In this document: positions 56,185 to 64,000 of the stretch, one piece after another
Layout of the letters: each line of letters starts with the position of its first letter
How positions within the stretch are numbered: position 1 is the stretch's first letter
Origin: Clostridia bacterium UC5.1-2E3
GTDB lineage: Bacteria > Bacillota > Clostridia > Lachnospirales > Lachnospiraceae
Assembly (NCBI GenBank): GCA_001304875.1
Contig: BBZO01000013.1
Coordinates: 29,705 to 93,704 of the forward strand
Direction: 5' to 3'
DNA: 64,000 bases
Translations under genes and position numbers: made by a program
The notes under the pieces: generated by a model
Told to the model about the DNA's origin: nothing
The model's database searches: none
Seen by the model: only the letters and a program-made list of their open reading frames with translations

Positions 56185-56229
56185 AAATGTCAAAATCTTC
56201 TTGACATTTTCAGGGTTATACCCTACAAT
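56185..56229 (+). promoter_or_regulatory. rubrerythrin promoter with 10-bp inverted repeat
   Basis: TTGACA (56201-56206), exactly 17 bp, TACAAT (56224-56229). AAAATGTCAA (56185-56194) and TTGACATTTT (56201-56210) are a perfect inverted repeat with a 6-bp spacer; its right arm contains the -35 box. It can be an operator for a peroxide or redox regulator, and may also act as a terminator for the upstream gene. Confidence 0.75.
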
Positions 56230-56273
56230 AAAAACAGTAACAATTACTAATTTACCACAAGGAGGACAAAACC

Positions 56274-56807
56274 ATGGAATTAAAAGGAAGTAAGACAGAA
56301 CAGAACTTAATGACAGCGTTTGCAGGGGAGTCCCAGGCAAGGAATAAGTATACATATTTTGCCAGCGTAGCTAAGAAGGAAGGCTACGAGCAGATCGCAG
56401 CGATCTTCGAGCAGACCGCCAACAACGAGAAAGAGCACGCGAAGATGTGGTTCAAGGAGCTTCAGGGCATCGGAAACACCATGGAGAACTTAAAGGCAGC
56501 CGCAGAGGGCGAGAACTACGAGTGGACCGACATGTACGCACAGTTCGCAAAAGAGGCTGAGGAGGAAGGCTTCACCGCACTCGCAGCCAAGTTCCGCGGC
56601 GTGGCAGCCATCGAGAAGACCCACGAGGAGAGATACTTAAAGCTTCTTCACAACGTGGAGATGCAGCAGGTATTCGAGAAAGCCGAGGAGACCATGTGGG
56701 AGTGCCGCAACTGCGGACACTTAGTGATCGGCAAGAAGGCGCCGGAAGTTTGTCCGGTATGCGCACATCCCCAGAGCTACTTCGAAGTGAGAAAAGAAAA
56801 CTACTAA
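56274..56807 (+). CDS. rbr: rubrerythrin
   Basis: 177 residues, intact. The diiron four-helix bundle has [44 protein letters not shown] with E-x-x-H ligands and a second [29 protein letters not shown]. The C-terminal rubredoxin domain has [27 protein letters not shown] with four Fe-binding Cys. It reduces hydrogen peroxide in anaerobes. AAGGAGG precedes the start; codon use is strongly biased (highly expressed type). It is monocistronic with its own promoter and terminator. Confidence 0.95.
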   Translation: MELKGSKTEQNLMTAFAGESQARNKYTYFASVAKKEGYEQIAAIFEQTANNEKEHAKMWFKELQGIGNTMENLKAAAEGENYEWTDMYAQFAKEAEEEGFTALAAKFRGVAAIEKTHEERYLKLLHNVEMQQVFEKAEETMWECRNCGHLVIGKKAPEVCPVCAHPQSYFEVRKENY

Positions 56808-56828
56808 TTGTTTCAGCTTGTGAGAACG

Positions 56829-56866
56829 GCCCCGTTTTCCGTGTGACTGCGGAAAACGGGGCTTTT
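56829..56866 (+). terminator. terminator of rubrerythrin
   Basis: GCCCCGTTTTCCG (56829-56841) and CGGAAAACGGGGC (56850-56862) are perfect 13-bp complements, followed by TTTT. Confidence 0.9.
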
Positions 56867-56962
56867 CCTGTTTTCCTATTTTTTCTAAAAAATTTATCGC
56901 CAGATCGCCAAATATGTGGTACAATGTACGAGATAGCAATGGAAGGACAGGAGACTTTTAAG

Positions 56963-57664
56963 ATGAAGAAAAGACGCGTATTTTTAAAGCTGAGCGGAGA
57001 GGCTCTGGCAGGTCCTGAGAAGAAAGGCTTCGACGAGGCCACGGTGAAGGAGGTCGCCAGACAGGTGAAGATGGCCGTGGACGAGGGCGTGGAGGTCGGC
57101 ATCGTCATCGGAGGCGGCAACTTCTGGAGAGGCCGCACCAGCGAGGCCATCGAGCGGACCAAGGCGGACCAGATCGGGATGCTGGCCACAGTGATGAACT
57201 GCATCTACGTGTCCGAGATTTTCCGGTACGCGGGGATGAAGACGCAGATTCTGACGCCGTTTGAGTGCGGCTCCATGACAAAGCTCTTTTCAAAGGACAG
57301 AGCGAATAAATACTTCGAGAAGGGCATGGTCGTGTTCTTTGCCGGCGGGACGGGACATCCGTATTTCTCCACCGACACGGGGATCGCGCTCCGGGCCATC
57401 GAGATGGAGGCGGACTGCATTCTCTTGGCCAAGGCCATCGACGGCGTGTACGACAGCGATCCGAAGATCAACCCGGAGGCGAAGAAGTACGACACCATCA
57501 GTATCCAGGAGGTCATCGATAAACAGCTGGCCGTCATCGATCTGACAGCGTCCATCATGTGTATGGAGAATCACATGCCCATGGCAGTATTTGGTTTAAA
57601 TGAAAAAGACGGCATCGCCAACGCGATGAAAGGAAAAATAAATGGTACGGTAGTTACCGCATAA
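56963..57664 (+). CDS. pyrH: UMP kinase
   Basis: 233 residues, intact. N-terminus RRVFLKLSGEALAG, IVIGGGNFWRGR, the bacterial UMPK text TPFECGSMTKLFSKDRANKYFEKGMVVFFAGGTGHPYFSTDTGIALRAIEM with the phosphate-binding Thr/Asp, and AIDGVYDSDPKINPEAKKYD. It phosphorylates UMP to UDP. ATG 56963 follows ACAGGAGA by ten bases. It opens the conserved run to polC and lies 12 bp before frr. Confidence 0.95.
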   Translation: MKKRRVFLKLSGEALAGPEKKGFDEATVKEVARQVKMAVDEGVEVGIVIGGGNFWRGRTSEAIERTKADQIGMLATVMNCIYVSEIFRYAGMKTQILTPFECGSMTKLFSKDRANKYFEKGMVVFFAGGTGHPYFSTDTGIALRAIEMEADCILLAKAIDGVYDSDPKINPEAKKYDTISIQEVIDKQLAVIDLTASIMCMENHMPMAVFGLNEKDGIANAMKGKINGTVVTA

Positions 57665-57676
57665 CAGGAGGTCATT

Positions 57677-58230
57677 ATGCAGGAAGAAATCAAAATCTAC
57701 GAGGAAAAGATGCACAAATCTTACGACGCGCTCATCAACGAGTACAGCACCATCCGCGCAGGCCGTGCGAACCCGAAGGTGCTGGACAAGCTGAGAGTGG
57801 ATTACTACGGCACGCCGACTCCCATCCAGCAGGTGGCCAACATCTCCGTTCCGGAGCCCCGCATGCTGCAGATCCAGCCGTGGGAGAAGAGCCTCATCAA
57901 GGCCATTGAGAAGGCGATCCTCACCTCCGATCTGGGCATCAACCCCAACAACGACGGCAGCGTGATCCGTCTGGTGTTCCCGGAGCTGACGGAGGAGCGC
58001 AGAAAAGAGCTGGCGAAGGACATCAAGAAGAAAGGCGAGAACACGAAGGTGGCCGTGCGCAACATCCGCCGCGATGCCAACGATGCGTTTAAGAAAAAGA
58101 GAAAGCCGGCGAGATTTCCGAGGACGATCTGGAGCTGGGAATCGAGAAGATCCAGAAGCTGACTGATAAGATGATTGAGCAGATAGACAAGGCTGTGGAA
58201 GCCAAATCAAAAGAAATTCTTACCGTTTAG
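57677..58230 (+). CDS. frr: ribosome recycling factor
   Basis: About 184 residues, the normal length, after adding one A near 58105 ([33 protein letters not shown]). Text: [52 protein letters not shown] and [48 protein letters not shown] are diagnostic. It is essential for releasing post-termination ribosomes, so the frame break cannot be real decay. ACAGGAGG precedes the start. The restored TAG is at 58228-58230. Confidence 0.95.
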
Positions 58231-58348
58231 CAGCAGGGGGCAGGGAATCCTGCCCCTTGTTCCGGTATAAGGCGGATGGCCGCCCGGCGGCCGCGCACTG
58301 GCGAAAAAGCACGCCGGGGCGTACGCTACCGCCATGGGAGGAACAGAT

Positions 58349-59064
58349 ATGGGAGAGTTTTCAGTGCCAAGACATGTGGCAATCATTATGGACGGCAACG
58401 GCCGGTGGGCGAAGAGGCGGGGACTCCCGCGGACCATGGGCCACAGGGCCGGCTGTGAGACCGTGGAGCAGACGGTGCGCGACGCGGCGGATTTAGGGAT
58501 TGAGTATCTGACCGTGTACGGGTTCTCCACGGAGAACTGGAAGCGCTCGTCGGAGGAGGTGGGGGCGCTGATGCAGCTGTTCCGCTTCTATATCCGCAAG
58601 CTCTTAAAGGTGGCGAAGGAGAAGAATGTCCGGGTTCTTTCCATCGGGGACCGGACCCGGTTTGACAAAGACCTGATCGAGGGCCTAAACCGCCTGGAGC
58701 GGGAGACGAAGGACAACACGAGGATGACGTTCATCCTGGCTTTGAACTACGGCGGGCGGGATGAGATCGTGCGCGCCGCAAAGAAGCTTTTAAAGGCCGG
58801 CGAGGCCGGGGAGCTTAGTGCGGACGACGTGACGGAGGAGCTGTTTTCTGGATTCCTGGACACCGCGGGGATCCCGGACCCGGATCTTATGATCCGGACC
58901 AGCGGGGAACTGAGGCTTTCCAACTACCTGCTCTGGCAGCTGGCCTACTCGGAGTTCTACGTCACCGACTGCCTGTGGCCGGATTTGACAAAGAGGAACT
59001 TAAAAAAGCTATCGCGCAATATAATACCAGAGAGAGACGGTTCGGCGGCGTGATATCGAAATAG
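58349..59064 (+). CDS. uppS: undecaprenyl diphosphate synthase
   Basis: About 239 residues after adding one T near 58986, which changes the end to DFDKEELKKAIAQYNTRERRFGGV and extends to TAG 59062-59064. Motifs: HVAIIMDGNGRWAKRRGLPRTMGHRAG (catalytic Asp, isopentenyl site), TVYGFSTENWKRS, and DLMIRTSGELRLSNYLLWQLAYSEFY. ATG 58349 is chosen over ATG 58334 since GGGAGG lies suitably upstream. It makes the C55 lipid carrier for cell wall synthesis. cdsA starts 11 bp downstream. Confidence 0.94.
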
Positions 59065-59074
59065 GAGGTACGTT

Positions 59075-59875
59075 ATGTTTTTGACCAGACTGCTTAGCGG
59101 TATCGTTCTCGTGATACTGGCTCTGGTGATTGTCGGCAAGGGAGGCGCCCTCCTGTTTGTGGTCTCGGCGGCCGTGTCTCTTATCGGCATGTATGAGCTC
59201 TGCCGGGTGATGGGAACTGAGAAGAGCATGGTGGGCCTCACCAGCTATGCGGCCGGCATTCTGTACTACGCGCTGCTCTGGATGAACGATAGCAATTACG
59301 TGACGCTGATGGCCATTGCGGCGCTGATGGCGCTGATGGCGATTTATGTGTTTACGTTTCCGAAGTACAGTACGGAGCAGGTGACCACCGCGTTTTTCGG
59401 CATTTTCTACCTGGCGGTGATGCTCTCCTACGTGTACCAGGTGCGCGCCATGACCGACGGGATCTATCTGGTGTGGCTGATCGTCATCAGCTCCTGGGGC
59501 TGCGACACCTGCGCCTACTGCGTGGGCGTGCGCATGGGAAAGCACAAGCTGGCCCCGGTCTTAAGCCCCAAGAAGTCCATCGAGGGAGCCGTGGGAGGCG
59601 TGGCCGGAGCGGCCCTTCTGGGCGCCGGGTATGCGCTCCTCTACGGGGATGAGATGCTGGAGGTGGTATCGCCTGTGGTCACCTGCGCGGCGGCCTGCGC
59701 CATCGCGGCGGTGATCTCCCAGGTGGGGGATCTGGCGGCCTCGGCCATCAAGAGAAACCACAACGTTAAAGATTACGGACATCTGATACCGGGTCACGGC
59801 GGCGTGCTGGACCGTTTTGACAGCATGATCTTCACCGCGCCCGCGATTTACTTTGCGCTGACATTTCTGATGTGA
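59075..59875 (+). CDS. cdsA: phosphatidate cytidylyltransferase
   Basis: 266 residues, about eight hydrophobic helices, intact. The family signature SQVGDLAASAIKR-N-HNVKDYGHLIPGHGGVLDRFDS near the C-terminus is complete. It makes CDP-diacylglycerol. TAGGAGG precedes ATG 59075 and overlaps the restored uppS stop. The gene sits in the usual uppS-cdsA-dxr order. Confidence 0.95.
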   Translation: MFLTRLLSGIVLVILALVIVGKGGALLFVVSAAVSLIGMYELCRVMGTEKSMVGLTSYAAGILYYALLWMNDSNYVTLMAIAALMALMAIYVFTFPKYSTEQVTTAFFGIFYLAVMLSYVYQVRAMTDGIYLVWLIVISSWGCDTCAYCVGVRMGKHKLAPVLSPKKSIEGAVGGVAGAALLGAGYALLYGDEMLEVVSPVVTCAAACAIAAVISQVGDLAASAIKRNHNVKDYGHLIPGHGGVLDRFDSMIFTAPAIYFALTFLM

Positions 59876-59910
59876 GACGCGAAACTATATGCAGAAAGGA
59901 AGTCCCGAAG

Positions 59911-61052
59911 ATGAAAAATATAGGGATTCTGGGTTCTACCGGTTCCATCGGCACCCAGACGCTTGAGGTGGTGCGCGCGAACCCGGAGTTTAAGGTGACA
60001 GCACTGGCCGCAGGCGGAAACATAGATTTGCTGGAACGGCAGATCCGCGAGTTTAAGCCGTCCCTGGCGGCGGTCTGGACCGAGGAGAAGGCGAGGGAGC
60101 TGGCCCTGCGCGTGGCCGACCTGCCCGTGAAGGTGCTGTGGGGCATGGACGGACTTCTGGAGGTGGCCGTGCAGCCGGAGAGCCGGATTTTAGTGACGGC
60201 CATCGTGGGCATGATCGGGATCCGTCCCACCATCGCCGCCATGGAGGCGGGCAAGGACATCGCCCTGGCCAACAAGGAGACGCTGGTCACCGCAGGCATA
60301 TCATCATGCCGCTGGCGGAGAAGACCGGCGTTCAGATTCTGCCCGTGGACAGCGAGCACAGCGCCATTTTCCAGTGCTTAAACGGCGAAAATAAGAGACA
60401 GATCCATAAAATTTTACTGACGGCCTCCGGCGGTCCGTTCCGCGGAAGGACCAGGGAGCAGATGCGGGAGGTCCGGCTGGAGGACGCGCTGAAGCATCCC
60501 AACTGGGCCATGGGAAGGAAGATTACCATCGACAGCTCCACCATGGTGAACAAGGGCCTGGAGGTCATGGAGGCGAAATGGCTGTTCGGCGTCGGCCTGG
60601 AGCAGGTGCAGGTGGTGGTCCAGCCCCAGAGCGTCATCCACTCCATGGTGGAATTTGACGACGGCGCCGTGATGGCGCAGCTCGGCACGCCGGATATGAA
60701 GCTGCCGATCCAGTACGCGCTCTGCTACCCGGACAGAAAATTCTTAGCCGGCGAGCGGTTAGATTTCGCCAGATTGGCGCAGATTACCTTTGAGGACCCG
60801 GATATGGAGAATTTCCCGGGACTTCGTCTGGCCTACGAGGCCGGCGCCGCCGGAGGCTCCATGCCCACGGTCTACAACGCGGCCAACGAGCTGGCGGTGA
60901 AGAAATTTTTAGAGAGGGCCATCGGGTACCTCACGATCACGGATATTATAGGGGAAGCGATGAGAAGGCACAAGGTACAAAAGAGTCCTTCTGTGGAGGA
61001 TATTCTTGCCATCGAGAGGGAGACATATGAATTTATAGAGAGCAGGTGGTAG
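59911..61052 (+). CDS. dxr: 1-deoxy-D-xylulose-5-phosphate reductoisomerase
   Basis: About 380 residues after adding one G near 60298 (TLVTAGHIIMPLAEKTG). NADPH site GILGSTGSIGTQTLEVV at the start, ALANKETLVTAG, PVDSEHSAIFQCLNGE, metal and substrate residues in TASGGPFRG, WAMGRKITIDSSTMVNKGLEVMEAKWLFG and QPQSVIHSMVEFDDG. It commits carbon to the MEP isoprenoid pathway, which also needs ispG downstream. AGAAAGGAAG precedes ATG 59911. Its stop overlaps the ribosome site of rseP. Confidence 0.95.
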
Positions 61053-61054
61053 TA

Positions 61055-62093
61055 TTGCTGAGTGTGTTAGCGGCGCTTCTGGTGTTCGGCCTCATTGTGC
61101 TGATTCACGAGTTTGGCCATTTCCTGTTTGCGAAGCGGGGCGGCATCACGGTAGATGAGTTTTCCATCGGGATGGGGCCGAGGATTTTTAGCTTCGAGCG
61201 GGGCGGAACCAGGTATTCCTTAAAGATTCTCCCCTTCGGGGGCTCCTGCATGATGCGGGGCGAGGACGAGGCCAATTCGGATCCGGGGGCGTTTAATAAT
61301 AAGCCGTGTGGACCAGGATCAAGGTCATCGCGGCGGGGCCGGTGTTCAACTTTATACTGGCTTTCGTGTTTGCCTGCCTGATCGTGGGCTATACCGGCTA
61401 TGACCCGGCGGAGGTGATTTCCGTCGTGGACGGCTATCCGGCAAAGGAGGCGGGAATCCGCGAGGGCGACGTCATAAAGAGCTTAAACGGCAGCCGCATC
61501 CACGTGTACCGCGAGGTGCAGAATTACACCATGTTCCATCCGGGCGAGACCCTGGAGGTGGTGTATGAGCGAGACGGAAGAGATTATGAGACGGTCATCA
61601 CTCCCAGATATTCGGAGGAGAACGGCGGATATTTAATGGGCATCACGGGCGGAACCTACCGGCCCACAGAGAATATTTTACAGACGCTTGAGTACGGGGC
61701 CTACGAGGTCACCTACTGGATCAAGCTGGTGGTCAAGAGTCTGGGAATGCTGATCCAGGGCCAGGTGGGAAGGGATGACATTGCGGGCCGGTGCGCATCG
61801 TGGCCATGATCGACAGCACGGTGGAGATGACGAGACCCTACGGGCTGGCCATTGTGCTTCTGGAGCTTGCCAATCTGACGGTGATGTTAAGCGCCAACTT
61901 AGGCGTGATGAATCTGCTTCCGATTCCGGCGCTGGACGGCGGACGGCTGGTGTTCCTTCTCATCGAGGCGCTGCGCGGGAAGCCGGTGGACCCGGAGAAG
62001 GAGGGCATGGTGCATCTGACCGGCATGGCGCTCCTCATGACGCTCATGGTATTTATACTGTTCAATGATATAAGCAATCTGTTTTTGTCGTAG
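61055..62093 (+). CDS. rseP: site-2 intramembrane metalloprotease RseP
   Basis: About 347 residues after adding one G near 61306 (NNKPVWTRIKVIAAGPVFNF) and one C near 61787 (DIAGPVRIVAMID). The zinc motif HEFGHF lies in the first helix (VLIHEFGHFLFAKRGGI), a PDZ domain occupies residues ~120-200 (VVDGYPAKEAGIREGDVIKSLNG), and NLLPIPALDGGRL holds the third ligand. TTG 61055 with AGGTGG upstream is proposed; GTG 61046 is possible. It cleaves membrane-bound anti-sigma factors or signal peptides. Confidence 0.92.
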
Positions 62094-62106
62094 GAAGAGG
62101 TAAGGT

Positions 62107-63162
62107 ATGATAAGGGACAACACGAAAGTCATTCAGATCGGAGACCGTCAGATCGGTGGCGGAAATCCGGTGCTCATCCAGTCCATGTGCAACACGAAGA
62201 CCGAGGACGTGAAGGCCACCGTCCAGCAGATTCACCGGCTGGAGGAGGCCGGATGCGATATCATCCGCGTGGCCGTTCCCACCATGGAGGCGGCCATGGC
62301 TCTTAAGGAGATTAAGAAGCACATCCATATTCCGCTGGTGGCCGACATCCATTTCGACTACCGTCTGGCCATCGCTTCCATCGAGTGCGGGGCCGACAAA
62401 ATACGGATCAATCCCGGCAACATTGGTTCTGGGGAGCGGGTGGCCGCCGTGGTGGAGAAGGCGAAGGAGTACGGTGTCCCCATCCGCGTGGGCGTCAACA
62501 GCGGCTCCCTGGAAAAGCCACTGATCGAGAAGTACGGCGGCGTCACCGCCGAGGGAATCGTGGAGAGCGCATTGGAGAAGGTGGGCATGATCGAGCGGCT
62601 GGGCTACGACAACCTGGTGATCAGCATCAAGTCCTCTGACGTGATGATGTGCATAAAAGCCCACGAGCTGATCGCAAAGAAGACCCGCTATCCCCTGCAT
62701 GTGGGGATCACGGAGTCAGGCACGGTGCTCTCCGGCAACATCAAGTCTGCCCTGGGCCTGGGCGTCATCCTGTACCAGGGAATCGGCGACACCATCCGCG
62801 TGTCCTTAACCGGCGACCCGGTGGAGGAGGTGCGCTCGGCAAAGCTGATTTTAAAGACGCTGGGGCTTAAAAAGGGCGGCGTGGAGGTGGTGTCATGTCC
62901 CACCTGCGGCCGCACCCGCATCGATCTCATCGGCCTGGCGGGCCAGGTGGAGGAGATGGTGAAGGATTTCGACCTGGACATTAAAGTGGCGGTCATGGGC
63001 TGCGTGGTAAACGGCCCGGGCGAGGCCAGGGAGGCGGATCTGGGGATTGCCGGCGGCGTCGGCGAGGGACTGATTTTCTCCAGAGGACAGATACTCAAGA
63101 AGCTTCCCGAGGACCAGCTTCTGGCGGGGCTTAGGGAAGAGCTTATGAAGATGGTGAAATAG
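62107..63162 (+). CDS. ispG: (E)-4-hydroxy-3-methylbut-2-enyl-diphosphate synthase
   Basis: 351 residues, intact. TIM-barrel text VLIQSMCNTKTEDVKATVQQIHRLEEAGCDIIRVAVP and PLVADIHFDYRLA, then the [4Fe-4S] domain with SCPTCGRT and GCVVNGPGEAREADLGIAGG, three Cys ligands plus the conserved Glu. It makes HMBPP in the MEP pathway and takes electrons from ferredoxin or flavodoxin. GGAAGAGG precedes ATG 62107. polC begins directly after its stop. Confidence 0.95.
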   Translation: MIRDNTKVIQIGDRQIGGGNPVLIQSMCNTKTEDVKATVQQIHRLEEAGCDIIRVAVPTMEAAMALKEIKKHIHIPLVADIHFDYRLAIASIECGADKIRINPGNIGSGERVAAVVEKAKEYGVPIRVGVNSGSLEKPLIEKYGGVTAEGIVESALEKVGMIERLGYDNLVISIKSSDVMMCIKAHELIAKKTRYPLHVGITESGTVLSGNIKSALGLGVILYQGIGDTIRVSLTGDPVEEVRSAKLILKTLGLKKGGVEVVSCPTCGRTRIDLIGLAGQVEEMVKDFDLDIKVAVMGCVVNGPGEAREADLGIAGGVGEGLIFSRGQILKKLPEDQLLAGLREELMKMVK

Positions 63163-64000
63163 ATGAAGAAATTTCTGGAAGTATTTCCCGATTTACATAT
63201 TGCGGATGACTTTAGAGAGCTTTTAAACCTGGTGGAGGTGGAGAAGGTGACCTCCACCAGGGATAGGAGCTCTATTCGCGTTTACATGGTAAGTCCGCGG
63301 CTCATCCACAAGAAGATGATCCTGGAGCTGGAGCGGGGGATCCGTGACCAGCTGTTCCCAGGAAAGCAGCTTACCGTCAAGATCATGGAAAAATACAGGC
63401 TCTCCGGCCAGTACAACCCGGAGAAGCTTTTGAAGGTATACAGAGAGAGCATCCAGACGGAGCTCAAAAACTACAGCATGCTGGAGTACAACATGTTCCG
63501 CAATGCCGACATCACCTTCCCAGAGACCGATCTGATGCGCATGGTCATCGAGGACACCATGATTGCCAGGGACAAGGCCGGGGAGCTTAAGCGCATTCTG
63601 GAAAAGATCTTCACCGAGCGCTGCGGGCTTCCCGTGGAGGTGCAGGTGGAGTACAAGGAGGCCAGAAAGCGCCGGCGCGAGGAGGAACCGGTGATCGTGC
63701 CGTTTCCCGGGCGCGCAGGACAGGGACAGGCTGCGGATGCCGGGAACGGAGGATATGACCGGGCCGGTGCAGCCGGCGCGGGAGCGGACGGATACTATCA
63801 GAGCGACGGCGGCGAGGCGCCGCCCTGGGAGACGGACGGTGTGGCCGGGCCGGGGGCGGTCGGTTATGCGGACGGCGAATCGATGGCTGGCGGAAATGCG
63901 CCGGGAAGCGGCTTCGGGGCAGCGGGATATGGCGGCGGAGCCGGAATGGCCGGCGCAGGAGCGGGTGCCGGAGCAGGAATGGCAGCCGGCGTCAGGAACG
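63163..64000 (+). CDS. polC: DNA polymerase III PolC-type alpha subunit, N-terminal part
   Basis: The gene starts one base after the ispG stop (ATG 63163) and runs off the right edge, 279 codons being visible without a break. The first ~180 residues match the N-terminal domains of Gram-positive PolC (KKFLEVFPDLHIADDFRELLNLVEVEKV, NYSMLEYNMFRNADITFPETDLMRMVIEDTMIARDKAGELKRILEKIFTERCGLPVEVQVEYKE). From residue ~190 the visible text turns into a Gly/Ala-rich low-complexity insert of at least 95 residues, an unusual expansion ahead of the OB domain. PolC is the main replicative polymerase in Firmicutes. Confidence 0.92.
   Translation, partial: MKKFLEVFPDLHIADDFRELLNLVEVEKVTSTRDRSSIRVYMVSPRLIHKKMILELERGIRDQLFPGKQLTVKIMEKYRLSGQYNPEKLLKVYRESIQTELKNYSMLEYNMFRNADITFPETDLMRMVIEDTMIARDKAGELKRILEKIFTERCGLPVEVQVEYKEARKRRREEEPVIVPFPGRAGQGQAADAGNGGYDRAGAAGAGADGYYQSDGGEAPPWETDGVAGPGAVGYADGESMAGGNAPGSGFGAAGYGGGAGMAGAGAGAGAGMAAGVRN

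Noticed and set aside
1..64000. Prophage or integrative element
   Set aside because: No integrase, transposase, tRNA attachment site, capsid or conjugation gene was found; the AT-rich toxin-like genes stand alone.

Overview
The window reads as a chromosome segment from a GC-rich member of class Clostridia, most likely Lachnospiraceae. The evidence is the gene order pyrH-frr-uppS-cdsA-dxr-rseP-ispG-polC at the right end, strong GGAGG ribosome sites, consensus sigma-A promoters with 16-18 bp spacers, YesMN-type two-component genes beside a TRAP transporter, and the non-mevalonate isoprenoid pathway. No rRNA, tRNA, CRISPR array, transposase or integrase was recognised. A dominant technical feature is about 60 apparent one-base (rarely two-base) indels. 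Most are losses of one base in short homopolymers, and they split many genes including essential ones (frr, dxr, rseP, glmS, uppS). I treat these as single genes with probable sequence errors, not as pseudogenes; coordinates run from the inferred start to the restored stop.

Layout. 1-11.2 kb: a redox/hydrolase island with paralogous pieces (two LysR regulators, two cyclophilin-fold lipoproteins, two alpha/beta hydrolases with a putative Cys nucleophile, two copies of a ~78-residue helical protein) plus a MalY/PatB lyase, an iron-type alcohol dehydrogenase, an SDR and a ferredoxin-fused aldo-keto reductase. 11.2-12.8 kb: an AT-richer patch with a PBECR-type nuclease, a structured small-RNA candidate and a Fic protein, bracketed by a ~49-bp direct repeat. 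12.8-17.7 kb: CsoR and a heavy-metal P-type ATPase sharing an 18-bp operator, then a PadR/membrane-protein cluster. 17.8-27.9 kb (minus strand): a long co-directional run ArsR-AraC-response regulator-kinase-ABC ATPase-ABC permease/M1 peptidase fusion-ABC permease-APC transporter-M18 aminopeptidase. 28-30.6 kb: an HMA protein, a CadA/ZntA-like ATPase and an ArsR regulator.

30.6-34.7 kb: a PBECR4-like nuclease behind a ~180-nt structured leader, a LysR regulator divergent from an aldolase/2-hydroxyacid dehydrogenase pair, and a small helical protein. 34.8-38.9 kb: MarR with its operator and a heterodimeric ABC exporter. 38.9-45.4 kb: histidine kinase, AraC-type response regulator and a TRAP transporter with two solute-binding proteins. 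45.4-50.1 kb: a DUF305-like lone gene, an AlbA_2/Schlafen-type regulator, NudC, a HAD phosphatase and a YczE-like membrane protein. 50.2-56.2 kb: glmS and an EAL/GGDEF pair. 56.2-64 kb: rubrerythrin, then the pyrH to polC housekeeping run.

How the parts work together: metal efflux is controlled by CsoR and ArsR at visible operators. The 17.8-27.9 kb run looks like one regulated peptide or antimicrobial-peptide handling unit. The TRAP cluster pairs a sensor kinase with a duplicated binding protein. The strongest candidates for an undescribed system are the leader-RNA/PBECR4 unit at 30.6-31.3 kb, the repeat-flanked nuclease/sRNA/Fic patch at 11.2-12.8 kb, and the peptidase-ABC operon with its hairpin-masked ribosome site.
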